20,460 bases of DNA from Candidatus Falkowbacteria bacterium UBA2355 (lineage in GTDB: Bacteria > Patescibacteriota > Patescibacteriia > Patescibacteriales > Patescibacteriaceae). The translations under genes and the position numbers were made by a program. Positions 7,005 to 13,929 of the stretch are shown one piece after another. Each line of letters opens with the position of its first letter. The stretch's first letter is position 1. The notes beneath the pieces are model-generated. The model worked only from the letters and a program-made list of their open reading frames with translations, did no database searches and had not been told where the DNA came from. The DNA lies in NCBI GenBank assembly GCA_002344425.1, contig DDTV01000031.1, forward strand, positions 1-20,460, given 5' to 3'.

Positions 7005-7172
7005 TTAATTCTGGGCTATTTTAAGAGGGACTTTCAGTGCCATTAACGATAATTCTAACTCAATCGCTTTCCAGTTCAGAGTTCTGAACTTGCTTACTAC
7101 CGAGAGCAGATTGACGTATTCAGGTTTACATGTTATCATTGCCCTGATATAACAGACTTCATCATCCGTCAT
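7005..7172 (-). CDS. Possible small hypothetical ORF (55 aa)
   Basis: An ATG at 7172 opens 55 codons to a TAA at 7007-7005, with an in-frame stop upstream. The product begins MTDDEVCYIR and ends KVPLKIAQN; it looks helical and soluble with no known motif. No good Shine-Dalgarno is seen (an AAGG lies about 13 bp before the ATG). The stretch also holds a candidate promoter for the helicase on the other strand, so the ORF may be chance or a remnant of an island gene. It is the only coding signal seen in 6892-7216. Confidence 0.3.
   Translation of the reverse strand: MTDDEVCYIRAMITCKPEYVNLLSVVSKFRTLNWKAIELELSLMALKVPLKIAQN
7073..7090. promoter_or_regulatory. 18-bp palindrome upstream of the helicase promoter
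   Basis: AGTTCAGAGTTCTGAACT has 8-bp perfect arms around GT. It ends about 20 bp upstream of the TTGACG box at 7111, where an activator or repressor could bind. No regulator is identified. Confidence 0.3.
7111..7139 (+). promoter_or_regulatory. Candidate sigma-70-type promoter for the DEAD-box helicase
   Basis: TTGACG (7111-7116), a 17-bp spacer and TATCAT (7134-7139). This would give a leader of about 70 nt ahead of the helicase ATG, which itself has only a T-run and no Shine-Dalgarno in front. Confidence 0.45.
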
Positions 7173-7216
7173 TAAGTAAGTGGCCTTGGGAATATGGGGT
7201 CGCTTATTTTTTTATT

Positions 7217-8419
7217 ATGACAGATACAATCAATAAATTTTCTGATTTGGGCATTAGTCCAAACATACTTAAGGCGCTCGAGAAACTAGCTCTTGAAATC
7301 CCGACGCCGATTCAAGCCAAAACAATTCCGGCCGCTTTGAGCGGACAGGACATCATCGGCATCGCGCAAACCGGTACCGGCAAAACCTTGGCATTCGGCA
7401 TTCCGATGTTGCAACATCTTGGTAAAACAGTGGGCATAGGCTTAGTGATAGCGCCGACCCGCGAACTGGCTTTGCAAGTTGAAGACAGCCTGCGTAAAAT
7501 CGGCGCCAGCCTCGGCGTTAAAACGGCGGCTCTAATCGGCGGCGAAGCCATCGAACGCCAGCTCGTTAAACTGCGCCGCAACCCGCACGTCGTTGTTGCA
7601 ACGCCGGGACGCTTGATTGACCATCTCAAACGCCGAACATTCAAACTCGATAAAGTCGAGGTGCTTGTTCTTGATGAAGCCGATATGATGCTCGATCTCG
7701 GCTTTGCTCCGCAGATCAAAGAAATTTTGACCCAAACACCGAGCGAACGGCAAACCATGCTCTTTTCCGCGACCATGCCGAGCGCCATAGTCAAAATCGC
7801 TGCCAACTATATGAAGTTGCCGGTGTCTATCGAAGTCGCCCCGCCCGGTACAACCGCCGCGCAGATTGATCAAGAAATTTTCATTATCAAAGATGAAGAG
7901 CGCCTGCATCACCTGCAAGATATTTTAAAACAATACGACGGTTCGGTTCTGGTTTTTGTTCGAACCAAACACGGCGCGCGCGCCTTGGCGCTGAAACTTC
8001 GTTCGCTCGGACATAAGGCAACGGAAATTCATTCCAATCTTTCCCTAAGCCAGCGCCGCGCTTCCCTAAATAATTTTAAATCCAAAGCGGCCCGCATTCT
8101 TGTCGCTACAGACGTCGCGGCGCGCGGACTGGACATCAGCGGAATTGAATTGGTCGTCAATTATAACCTGCCCGACAGTTCGGAAGATTATGTCCATCGC
8201 ATCGGCCGTACCGCCCGCGCCGGACAAAGCGGCAAAGCGATTTCTTTCGCGACCGCGCGCGAGCAAAGAGATATTCAAACAATCGAACGGTTGATTAAAA
8301 AAAGCATTAAACTGACAAAATTCGTTCCCTTTATTCAAGACACTCTGAAATCAGGCCCGCGCCGAACAATGCGCAAACCTTTTCGAAAAACATATACTCG
8401 GCGTTACGCTCGCCGTTAA
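7217..8419 (+). CDS. DEAD-box ATP-dependent RNA helicase
   Basis: A 400-residue protein carrying all helicase motifs in order: the Q motif with IPTPIQ at 28-33, AQTGTGKT (50-57, ATP binding), PTRELALQ (80-87), TPGR (129-132), DEAD (153-156), SAT (184-186), VFVRT (246-250), VATDVAARGLD (296-306) and HRIGRTARAG (327-336). It unwinds short RNA duplexes using ATP, in ribosome assembly, mRNA decay or cold growth (RhlE/CsdA/DeaD type). After the core there is only a short, strongly basic tail (RRTMRKPFRKTYTRRYARR), which would bind RNA. This places it with the short RhlE-like members, but the exact subgroup cannot be fixed. It converges on the cold-shock gene through a shared terminator, and both products act on RNA structure. 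GC content is clearly higher than in the island to its left. Confidence 0.95.
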   Translation: MTDTINKFSDLGISPNILKALEKLALEIPTPIQAKTIPAALSGQDIIGIAQTGTGKTLAFGIPMLQHLGKTVGIGLVIAPTRELALQVEDSLRKIGASLGVKTAALIGGEAIERQLVKLRRNPHVVVATPGRLIDHLKRRTFKLDKVEVLVLDEADMMLDLGFAPQIKEILTQTPSERQTMLFSATMPSAIVKIAANYMKLPVSIEVAPPGTTAAQIDQEIFIIKDEERLHHLQDILKQYDGSVLVFVRTKHGARALALKLRSLGHKATEIHSNLSLSQRRASLNNFKSKAARILVATDVAARGLDISGIELVVNYNLPDSSEDYVHRIGRTARAGQSGKAISFATAREQRDIQTIERLIKKSIKLTKFVPFIQDTLKSGPRRTMRKPFRKTYTRRYARR

Positions 8420-8420
8420 C

Positions 8421-8456
8421 AAAACACCCGTCCGCCATATGGCGGACGGGTGTTTT
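8421..8456. terminator. Strong bidirectional terminator between helicase and cold-shock genes
   Basis: A perfect 16-bp inverted repeat (8421-8436 and 8441-8456) around an ATAT loop. The GC-rich core CACCCGTCCGCC is flanked by A- and T-runs on both sides, so it can end transcripts from either direction. Confidence 0.93.
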
Positions 8457-8470
8457 TTAGACTTGAGGTC

Positions 8471-8668
8471 TTAGGCGCGCTGAACGTTTACGGCGTTCGG
8501 GCCTTTTTCGGATTGTTCCACTTCGTAAGTGACTTCATCGCCTTCGCGAAGTTCGTTGAATTGGACGCCTACCAAGCTGTTGCTATGGAAGAACAAATCC
8601 TTTTCCTGACCTTCCGAGGAAATGAATCCGAAACCCTTGTCGGTCAACTTTTTGATTGTACCCTTCAT
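8471..8668 (-). CDS. csp: CspA-family cold-shock protein
   Basis: A 65-residue single OLD/OB-fold cold-shock domain of normal length. RNP1 is KGFGFI (11-16), RNP2 is DLFFH (24-28), and the end has the family pattern EGDEVTYEVEQSEKGPNAVNV. It binds single-stranded RNA and DNA and melts mRNA structure as an RNA chaperone. It has its own excellent promoter and an untranslated leader of about 85 nt, a length seen in cold-regulated csp mRNAs; a GAAGAA precedes the ATG. Which csp paralogue it is cannot be told. Confidence 0.95.
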   Translation of the reverse strand: MKGTIKKLTDKGFGFISSEGQEKDLFFHSNSLVGVQFNELREGDEVTYEVEQSEKGPNAVNVQRA

Positions 8669-8758
8669 GGTTTTTCTTCAGTGAATAAAAGCGTAAAGTG
8701 ATATATGTTTGAGTTGAATCGACTAGTTCACAAACCTCATATGCGCATTACTTAATTA

Positions 8759-8787
8759 AGTATAACACAGATATATAAGTCTGTCAA
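8759..8787 (-). promoter_or_regulatory. Promoter of the cold-shock gene
   Basis: On the minus strand, TTGACA (8787-8782), exactly 17 bp, then TATACT (8764-8759). This is near-consensus. Transcription should start around 8752, leaving a leader of roughly 85 nt before the ATG at 8668. Confidence 0.8.
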
Positions 8788-8802
8788 TCTAAAACAGAAA
8801 AA

Positions 8803-8988
8803 CTACATTTGCAAAAAGCCGAGCAGTTTATAAACCAGCATCGCAGGCCAAACAATCGCCTTTAAAAAGCCCAACACACCGATCCAAAAAGAATCGGCTT
8901 GCTGAAGATAATACACCGCGGCGCCAATCAAACCCAAGCCGTAAATACAGCTCGAAACGCCGGAAGCACGCTTCCCATCGCACACCAT
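8803..8988 (-). CDS. Small membrane protein, two predicted transmembrane helices
   Basis: A 61-residue hydrophobic protein. The first helix is about residues 10-27 (SSCIYGLGLIGAAVYYL), then a short polar turn (QQADS), and the second helix about 34-58 (FWIGVLGFLKAIVWPAMLVYKLL). No family is recognised. It resembles small inner-membrane proteins that carry both termini on the cytoplasmic side. A promoter with correct spacing lies directly upstream, which supports it as a real gene. It ends only 15 bp before the csp -35 box with no terminator seen between, so some read-through into csp is possible. Confidence 0.7.
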   Translation of the reverse strand: MVCDGKRASGVSSCIYGLGLIGAAVYYLQQADSFWIGVLGFLKAIVWPAMLVYKLLGFLQM

Positions 8989-9014
8989 ATTTTTAAATTA
9001 ATAATAATACTTTC

Positions 9015-9043
9015 AGTATATACCTTTTATTATTTTTTGTTAA
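9015..9043 (-). promoter_or_regulatory. Promoter of the small membrane protein gene
   Basis: On the minus strand, TTAACA (9043-9038), a 17-bp spacer, then TATACT (9020-9015). The -35 box overlaps the T-run of the pyrD terminator. Confidence 0.6.
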
Positions 9044-9075
9044 AAAAAAGAGTCCTTATGAAATTACAAGGACTC
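9042..9075 (-). terminator. Intrinsic terminator of pyrC-pyrD
   Basis: GAGTCCTT and AAGGACTC (9050-9057 and 9068-9075) form an 8-bp stem with a 10-nt loop, followed on the minus strand by eight T residues (9049-9042). It lies about 20 bp after the pyrD stop. Confidence 0.85.
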
Positions 9076-9095
9076 ATTTGAAATGTTTATACTTT

Positions 9096-10061
9096 TTAAG
9101 AGAAAATTTGTTTTGATCTTTTGATTATTGCCAAGGCGCGCCAGGGTCTTAACATTAAAACCGTTCCGATTTCAATGGCATTGGCTCCGGCTGATTTCAT
9201 TTTATCAACATCGGATGCTGTCATAATCCCCCCACTGCCTTTAATTAGCATCTTTATTCCATCGCGCCGCAATTCAGAGATTCTTTTTAAAACGCAAGGC
9301 AGAATAGGTGCTCCTGATAAACCTCCGCCGCCGATGTCTTTCAAGGGAGAAATTCCGCCTTTGCCGAATTTATTCCAATCAATGCCGACACCGGGCGTTC
9401 CAAAAGGAATTGTATTTGAGATCGTAATCATATCACACAATCCGCTATCTTCTATCGCTTTGACAGTATCCGATCGCATGAAAATATTTATTTTCAAGTC
9501 CAAGGGAACTCCCAGCTCTGAAGCCACTTTCAATATATCCAATGCTTCCTTAGACAGTTCTTTTGTATCATGGTTCGTATTGGGACATGAAACATTGATC
9601 TGCAAACCAATCGGAGCGTAGAAATAAGGCAATTCTTTTTTCAACATGTCGACAAATTGCCTGGTTTCATAAAGCCTGCCGATTGCATTATCTTTCAGCG
9701 CCATAAAGGAAATGAAAAAAGGTTTCTCAATGTACTGCCATTTCTGCTCATAGATAAGCGACTGAGCGCCGGGTCCGCTTAAACCAACGGAATTAAGAAC
9801 TGCGCCTTTAAAGAAATAAATCTTAATACAGCGCGGTTTTATCTCCTTGGGCTGAAGGTCCTTGGTCAATGGCATATTGCCATCGCGTTTATCCAAGGTT
9901 GTGGTTTTAGCGACAAAGGTCGTTGCTTCAATCACCTTTTTGAAACCAGGCACAAAGCGTTTGAACAACTTATCATACTTCCAGCCATCGCCAAAGAAAT
10001 TCAGCCCGCCGGAAGCTATGAAAGAATTTCCAAAGTCAACATTATTTTTTCCCAGTTTCAT
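9096..10061 (-). CDS. pyrD: Dihydroorotate dehydrogenase, class 1-like
   Basis: A 321-residue FMN beta/alpha barrel that oxidises dihydroorotate to orotate in pyrimidine synthesis. Landmarks in order: ASGGLN at 16-21, AKTTTLDKRDGN at 51-62, INVSCPNT at 155-162, TISNT at 213-217, GGGLSG at 246-251, and the phosphate-binding end KGSGGIMTASDV (274-285) plus EIGTVLML. The catalytic base in the SCPN loop is Cys159, as in soluble class 1 enzymes; class 2 membrane enzymes have Ser there. No membrane helix is present. The electron acceptor cannot be decided; no PyrK partner is next to it. It follows pyrC by 18 bp with a strong AAGGAGG directly after the pyrC stop. It is somewhat divergent, with long inserted segments near 60-110. 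Confidence 0.9.
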   Translation of the reverse strand: MKLGKNNVDFGNSFIASGGLNFFGDGWKYDKLFKRFVPGFKKVIEATTFVAKTTTLDKRDGNMPLTKDLQPKEIKPRCIKIYFFKGAVLNSVGLSGPGAQSLIYEQKWQYIEKPFFISFMALKDNAIGRLYETRQFVDMLKKELPYFYAPIGLQINVSCPNTNHDTKELSKEALDILKVASELGVPLDLKINIFMRSDTVKAIEDSGLCDMITISNTIPFGTPGVGIDWNKFGKGGISPLKDIGGGGLSGAPILPCVLKRISELRRDGIKMLIKGSGGIMTASDVDKMKSAGANAIEIGTVLMLRPWRALAIIKRSKQIFS

Positions 10062-10072
10062 GATTATAATTA

Positions 10073-10079
10073 CCTCCTT
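10073..10079 (-). promoter_or_regulatory. Strong Shine-Dalgarno of pyrD
   Basis: AAGGAGG on the minus strand abuts the TAG stop of pyrC and lies 11 bp before the pyrD ATG, fixing that start. The same TAG-AAGGAGG arrangement recurs between guaB and purA. Confidence 0.85.
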
Positions 10080-11105
10080 CTAAATCATTATTTGAGCTTT
10101 GTGAAATAATTTTTCCCCGGCAAAGAGCGGCCGGACATTGTGAAAATCATCCGGCACGGTCCAGCCGTTTTCAACCTGAGCTATTTCAAGTTTTTTCTTC
10201 GGTAATTCCATGCCATAGAAATTAGCCATATTATCCGAAGCAAAGGCTTGATATAAATGTTCAATCTTATTTGCCACAAAGAATTGATAATAAGCTTCAT
10301 GAGCTACCGGTGCACTAAAGACTCCGGCGCAGCCACATGGCTTATATTTATTTTCTTTCAGATGCGGAGCAGAATCGGTTCCTAATCCAAAATTTTTATA
10401 GCCCGCTTTCACTACTTCCTGAATACGCCGGAGATGAATATCTCTTTTTAATATCGGCAAACAATATATATCAGGCTGCAAACCGTTTGAGAATAAAGCA
10501 TTGCGGTCAAACAGCAAATGTTGCGGCGTGATGGTGGCCTGTAAATTATGTTCAATGACAAAGTCACAAGCTTCCTTGGTCGTAACATGTTCAACTACAA
10601 TTTTTAACTTTGGGAATTCGCGTATAATGGGCTCTAATTTTTCATAGAGAAATACTTTTTCTCTATCAAAAATATCAATTTTCGAACTAGGTGGCATTTC
10701 ACCGTGTAGGCAAAGTACCATCCCAATTTCTTCCATTACAGCCAAGACCGAAAATATTTTTTTAATATCTCCGACGCCCTGGTCCGAATTGGTTGTACCA
10801 TGAGGCGGATAAAGCTTGGCGGCAATAAAGACCCTATCTATAAACCCAAAGCGGATATCCGCGGGATCAGAATTCTCAGTCAAGTAAGTAGTCATATAGG
10901 GCTGAAAATATTTGAACTCCGGTGCTAGGCCGGAAATAATTTCCCTGCGGTATTGGTCAACCTGAAAAGCAGTTACTACCGGAGGAACTAAATTCGGCAT
11001 AATAACTGCCGCGACGAATTGTGAAGCTGAATAAGGTAATACGTTTTTCAGCATCTCTTTGTCGCGAACATGAAGATGGCCATCAACTGGTGATATAATA
11101 ATCAT
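10080..11105 (-). CDS. pyrC: Dihydroorotase (class II, PyrC type)
   Basis: A 341-residue amidohydrolase, the normal length for PyrC. It interconverts carbamoyl-aspartate and dihydroorotate, the step before PyrD. The zinc ligands are visible: DGHLHVR (His10, His12; Arg14 binds substrate), Lys97 in AAKLYP (the carbamylated bridging lysine), His134 in CLHGE, His173 in VEHVTT, and Asp244 in LGTDSAPH. The MPNL substrate motif is at 36-39. Start at 11105 puts DGHLH at residue 8, as is usual. It is first in the pyrC-pyrD operon, divergent from guaB, with a good promoter 50-80 bp upstream. Assignment is firm. Confidence 0.96.
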   Translation of the reverse strand: MIIISPVDGHLHVRDKEMLKNVLPYSASQFVAAVIMPNLVPPVVTAFQVDQYRREIISGLAPEFKYFQPYMTTYLTENSDPADIRFGFIDRVFIAAKLYPPHGTTNSDQGVGDIKKIFSVLAVMEEIGMVLCLHGEMPPSSKIDIFDREKVFLYEKLEPIIREFPKLKIVVEHVTTKEACDFVIEHNLQATITPQHLLFDRNALFSNGLQPDIYCLPILKRDIHLRRIQEVVKAGYKNFGLGTDSAPHLKENKYKPCGCAGVFSAPVAHEAYYQFFVANKIEHLYQAFASDNMANFYGMELPKKKLEIAQVENGWTVPDDFHNVRPLFAGEKLFHKAQIMI

Positions 11106-11157
11106 TTTCCATTCTCGGCTTTCTATTTTTTAAATTGTTAATTTGCTAATTTTTCTT

Positions 11158-11187
11158 AATATTCCTCCAATCCCCTGCTTTTGTCAA
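11158..11187 (-). promoter_or_regulatory. Promoter of pyrC-pyrD
   Basis: On the minus strand, TTGACA (11187-11182), then an 18-bp spacer and AATATT (11163-11158); GAATAT at 17 bp is the alternative -10. It faces the guaB promoter, the two -35 boxes being about 14 bp apart, so regulation may be shared. Confidence 0.6.
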
Positions 11188-11201
11188 CTAATGTCCTTAT
11201 A

Positions 11202-11230
11202 TTGACTTTTTGTCCTTTTTCTTTTAGAGT
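11202..11230 (+). promoter_or_regulatory. Promoter of guaB-purA
   Basis: TTGACT (11202-11207), a 17-bp T-rich spacer, then TAGAGT (11225-11230). The leader is about 50 nt. The -10 is weak but the spacing is ideal. Confidence 0.55.
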
Positions 11231-11275
11231 AAAGCCAATTCACATTAAAAATTTATAACAAAAAACATAAAACAA

Positions 11276-11283
11276 GGGGGGGG
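11276..11283 (+). promoter_or_regulatory. Eight-G ribosome binding site of guaB
   Basis: A run of eight G residues after ACAA, 4 bp before the ATG, takes the place of a normal Shine-Dalgarno. It can pair with the anti-Shine-Dalgarno (partly through G-U) but is unusual, and as a homopolymer it could slip in length. Confidence 0.6.
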
Positions 11284-11287
11284 CGAA

Positions 11288-12826
11288 ATGCCAAAAACAA
11301 AACGCAAGCCGGTTTACCGAAGTGATGCATTCTTCAAGAGATTAAAGCGGGAAAACCGCTCCATAACTTTTGATGATACATTACTGCGGCCCAACCGTTC
11401 GAATGTATTGCCCAGGGACGCCAGTGTGGCTACAAATTTTTCACGCCGCATCAGGCTTAACAATCCGATACTGAGCGCGGCAATGGACACAGTAACCGAA
11501 AGCAAAACAGCAATTGCCATGGCACTTAATGGCGGACTTGGCATTATTCATAAAGCCATGACGCCTGAAGAACAGGGCAAGATGGTTACCAAGGTAAAAT
11601 ATTATCTTAATGCCTTGATTCCCGATCCAATTACTGTCAATGAAAATGACACAATTAAGAACGTGGAAAAAATGATAAAAGATAAAGGTTATACCTTTAG
11701 CAGTTTCCCGGTAATAAACGACCGAGGAAAAGTAATTGGAATTGTGGCTGACAGGGATTTCCGCCGCGGCAAAAGAAACCGCAAAGAAAAGATCCATGAA
11801 ATCATGTCCACCGATTTACAGTCCGCTCCTTTCGGCATTAGCGTAGAAGAAGCTTATGAATATCTTAACCAAAGCGGCAAGAGCATTTTGCCTCTTTTTG
11901 ACAAGAAGAAAGAATTCAGAGGCATCTATACGCGTAAAGATGTTGAGCGCATTCTTGACCAGGAAAATAATGGAAGCGGTTATTCATTAGACGCTTCCGG
12001 ACGATTGCTGGTTGGGGCCGCGGTAGGAGCCGGAGACATGAACGACTTAAAAATTAGAATGAAAATTCTAAGCAAAGCCAAAGTTGATATTGTGGTGGTA
12101 GACAGCGCTCATGGCGACACTACTAATGTCCTAAGAGCCATCAGATTCATTAAGAAAAATTATCATCATATTGATATTATGGCAGGCAATGTAACTGAAC
12201 CGGCAGCAGCCAAACGTTTGGCACGCGCCGGAGCCGATGTTGTCAAAGTCGGTATTGGTGGCGGATCAATTTGCACCACCCGAAAAGAAGCCGGCAGCGG
12301 CTGTCCTCAGTTAACTGCCATATTCGAATGCGCTTTTGCTTTACGCCATACAGGAGTTACGATTTGCGCTGATGGCGGAATTAAATACTCGGGTGATATG
12401 GTTCAAGCTTTAGCGGCCGGAGCCAATACAATCATGGTCGGTTCCTTAATTGCCGGCACTGATGAAGCGCCCGGCGAGAAGACCCAAATTCAGGGCCGGA
12501 CGGTCAAGTTGTATCGCGGTATGGGATCTTTAGAGGCAATGAAAGATAACGCCGCTTCAAGAGAACGATACGGACAGCTCGACAACAGCAACGACAAGCT
12601 GGTGCCGGAAGGAATCTCAGGCTATGTTGATTATAAGGGTCCAATTGCTGATGTTTTAATTCAGTATATCGGCGGTATTCAGGCAGGAATGGGTTACAAC
12701 GGAGCTAAAGATATTTTAACTCTGCAGAAAAACGCCCACTTCACATTGATTACGCCGGCAGGACAAAAAGAATCACATCCTCACAATATATTATTTATGA
12801 AAGCCGCACCAAACTACCCCGCCTAG
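11288..12826 (+). CDS. guaB: IMP dehydrogenase
   Basis: A 512-residue barrel enzyme that oxidises IMP to XMP with NAD+, the first committed step to GMP. Order of parts: barrel start (SITFDDTLLRP, SAAMDTVTE), two CBS domains at about 112-225, then the barrel again with DSAHGD (272-277), the active-site loop ending in SICTTR with catalytic Cys329, ADGGI (361-365) and GSLIAGTDEAPGE. The mobile flap has RGMGSLEAM (410-418) and the general-base Arg427-Tyr428. The active-site loop reads GIGGGSICTTR where nearly all relatives have GIGPGSICTTR, and it continues KEAGSGCPQ rather than a usual VTGVG-PQ. The length is slightly above normal because of a basic N-terminal extension. It is followed by purA after 14 bp. 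Confidence 0.95.
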   Translation: MPKTKRKPVYRSDAFFKRLKRENRSITFDDTLLRPNRSNVLPRDASVATNFSRRIRLNNPILSAAMDTVTESKTAIAMALNGGLGIIHKAMTPEEQGKMVTKVKYYLNALIPDPITVNENDTIKNVEKMIKDKGYTFSSFPVINDRGKVIGIVADRDFRRGKRNRKEKIHEIMSTDLQSAPFGISVEEAYEYLNQSGKSILPLFDKKKEFRGIYTRKDVERILDQENNGSGYSLDASGRLLVGAAVGAGDMNDLKIRMKILSKAKVDIVVVDSAHGDTTNVLRAIRFIKKNYHHIDIMAGNVTEPAAAKRLARAGADVVKVGIGGGSICTTRKEAGSGCPQLTAIFECAFALRHTGVTICADGGIKYSGDMVQALAAGANTIMVGSLIAGTDEAPGEKTQIQGRTVKLYRGMGSLEAMKDNAASRERYGQLDNSNDKLVPEGISGYVDYKGPIADVLIQYIGGIQAGMGYNGAKDILTLQKNAHFTLITPAGQKESHPHNILFMKAAPNYPA

Positions 12827-12833
12827 AAGGAGG
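12827..12833 (+). promoter_or_regulatory. Strong Shine-Dalgarno of purA
   Basis: AAGGAGG starts directly after the guaB TAG and lies 7 bp before the purA ATG, confirming that start and an operon with re-initiation. Confidence 0.85.
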
Positions 12834-12840
12834 CGTAAAA

Positions 12841-13869
12841 ATGAAAAACAAAAATATTAGCACCTATGCTATTATCGGCCTCCAATACGGCGATGAAGGC
12901 AAGGGCAAAGTAACGCATGAATTGTTGGAAAGACTAAATCCGACGCATGGTCTGCGTTTTAACGGCGGAGCCAATGCCGGACATACTATTGTTCACAAAG
13001 GCGAAACCTTTATCACTCATCTGCTCCCGGCAACGGTCTTCAGGCCAAACACCCGTTCAATTATCGGACCCGGTTGTGTTCTAAATATCCCCTCTTTTTT
13101 CAAAGAGATAGAGGAACTTGAAGCCAAAGGAATTAAGGTCAAAGATAAAATCTTTGTGGCCTATAATACTCACATAGTAACGGAAGAGCATCTTGCTGAA
13201 GAAGCCGCGATGACCAATGATACAATCGGCACAACGCGCCGCGGCATCGGTCCCGCTTGCCGGGATAAGCATGCCCGTACGGGTAAAAGAGCTGAAGAAT
13301 TTCCTGAACTGTCGCCCTACTTGGTAGACACGTTGCAGGAATTCGACCCCGATAAACCGGCCGTTATTTTTGCGGAAGGCGCGCAAGCTTTCGGACTTGA
13401 TATTGACTGGGGACATTATCCTTTGGTCACATCAACCGTCTGCGGCGTAGGAGGAATAATCCAAAACGGCGTTCCCCTAGATTCCCTAGAAGAAATCTGG
13501 GGAGTTGCCAAAGCGTATGAAACCTATGTTGGTGCCAGAAAATTCCAACCCGATGAAGCTATCTTCAATGATATCGCCGAACTGGGAAAAGAATACGGAG
13601 CAACAACCAAACGCAAACGCCAATGCAATTGGACCGATCTTCATCTTTTACGCCGAGCTATTCAACTAAACGGCGTAAGGCACATTGTTATCAATAAAAT
13701 GGATATACTCCGGCAGTTGAATACTTGGAAACTGAGAAACACCAACAGCGGAGAAATTATTAATTTCAACAATGAGGAAGACTTTAAAGAATTCTTAATC
13801 TCCTTCCTCAAAGAATTGAATATTAATGAAAAAAATATTCATTTTTCTGAAAGAGCCGATCAAATATAA
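12841..13869 (+). CDS. purA: Adenylosuccinate synthetase, short form
   Basis: A 342-residue protein that joins IMP and aspartate using GTP, the first step from IMP to AMP. Motifs: GLQYGDEGKGK (13-23; catalytic Asp18), GGANAGHT (42-49; His48), TIGTTRRGIGPACRDK (128-143), EGAQAFGLDIDWGHYP (179-194), and GATTKRKRQCNW (253-264, the aspartate loop). Common bacterial PurA has about 430 residues. This one is some 90 shorter, like the compact archaeal enzymes, and lacks the usual insertions. Asp18 in the GDEGKGK motif is kept, so it is not the phage PurZ variant that makes 2-aminoadenine precursors. With guaB it puts both exits from IMP in one transcript. Confidence 0.92.
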   Translation: MKNKNISTYAIIGLQYGDEGKGKVTHELLERLNPTHGLRFNGGANAGHTIVHKGETFITHLLPATVFRPNTRSIIGPGCVLNIPSFFKEIEELEAKGIKVKDKIFVAYNTHIVTEEHLAEEAAMTNDTIGTTRRGIGPACRDKHARTGKRAEEFPELSPYLVDTLQEFDPDKPAVIFAEGAQAFGLDIDWGHYPLVTSTVCGVGGIIQNGVPLDSLEEIWGVAKAYETYVGARKFQPDEAIFNDIAELGKEYGATTKRKRQCNWTDLHLLRRAIQLNGVRHIVINKMDILRQLNTWKLRNTNSGEIINFNNEEDFKEFLISFLKELNINEKNIHFSERADQI

Positions 13870-13890
13870 AAAAATAAGACACCTATAAAG

Positions 13891-13918
13891 AAAGCCGTTG
13901 GTATAAATCAACGGCTTT
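13891..13918. terminator. Terminator after purA, shared with the ABC permease gene
   Basis: A 10-bp stem (AAAGCCGTTG at 13891-13900 with CAACGGCTTT at 13909-13918) with an 8-nt loop. It is followed by TTTTT on the plus strand. A weaker TTTCTTT follows on the minus strand, so it may also end the convergent ABC operon. Confidence 0.85.
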
Positions 13919-13929
13919 TTAAATGTAAT

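Noticed and set aside
7312..7806. Minus-strand ORF of 164 codons inside the helicase gene
   Set aside because: It is a shadow of the GC-rich helicase frame; the product is low-complexity Ser/Arg/Ala with no motif, while the plus frame has all helicase motifs.
9121..9621. Plus-strand ORF of 166 codons opposite pyrD
   Set aside because: The minus frame encodes a complete dihydroorotate dehydrogenase; the opposite frame has no motif.
12841..13869. PurZ-type synthetase for 2-aminoadenine DNA
   Set aside because: The catalytic Asp of GDEGKGK is kept (Asp18), which marks PurA; the gene also sits with guaB.
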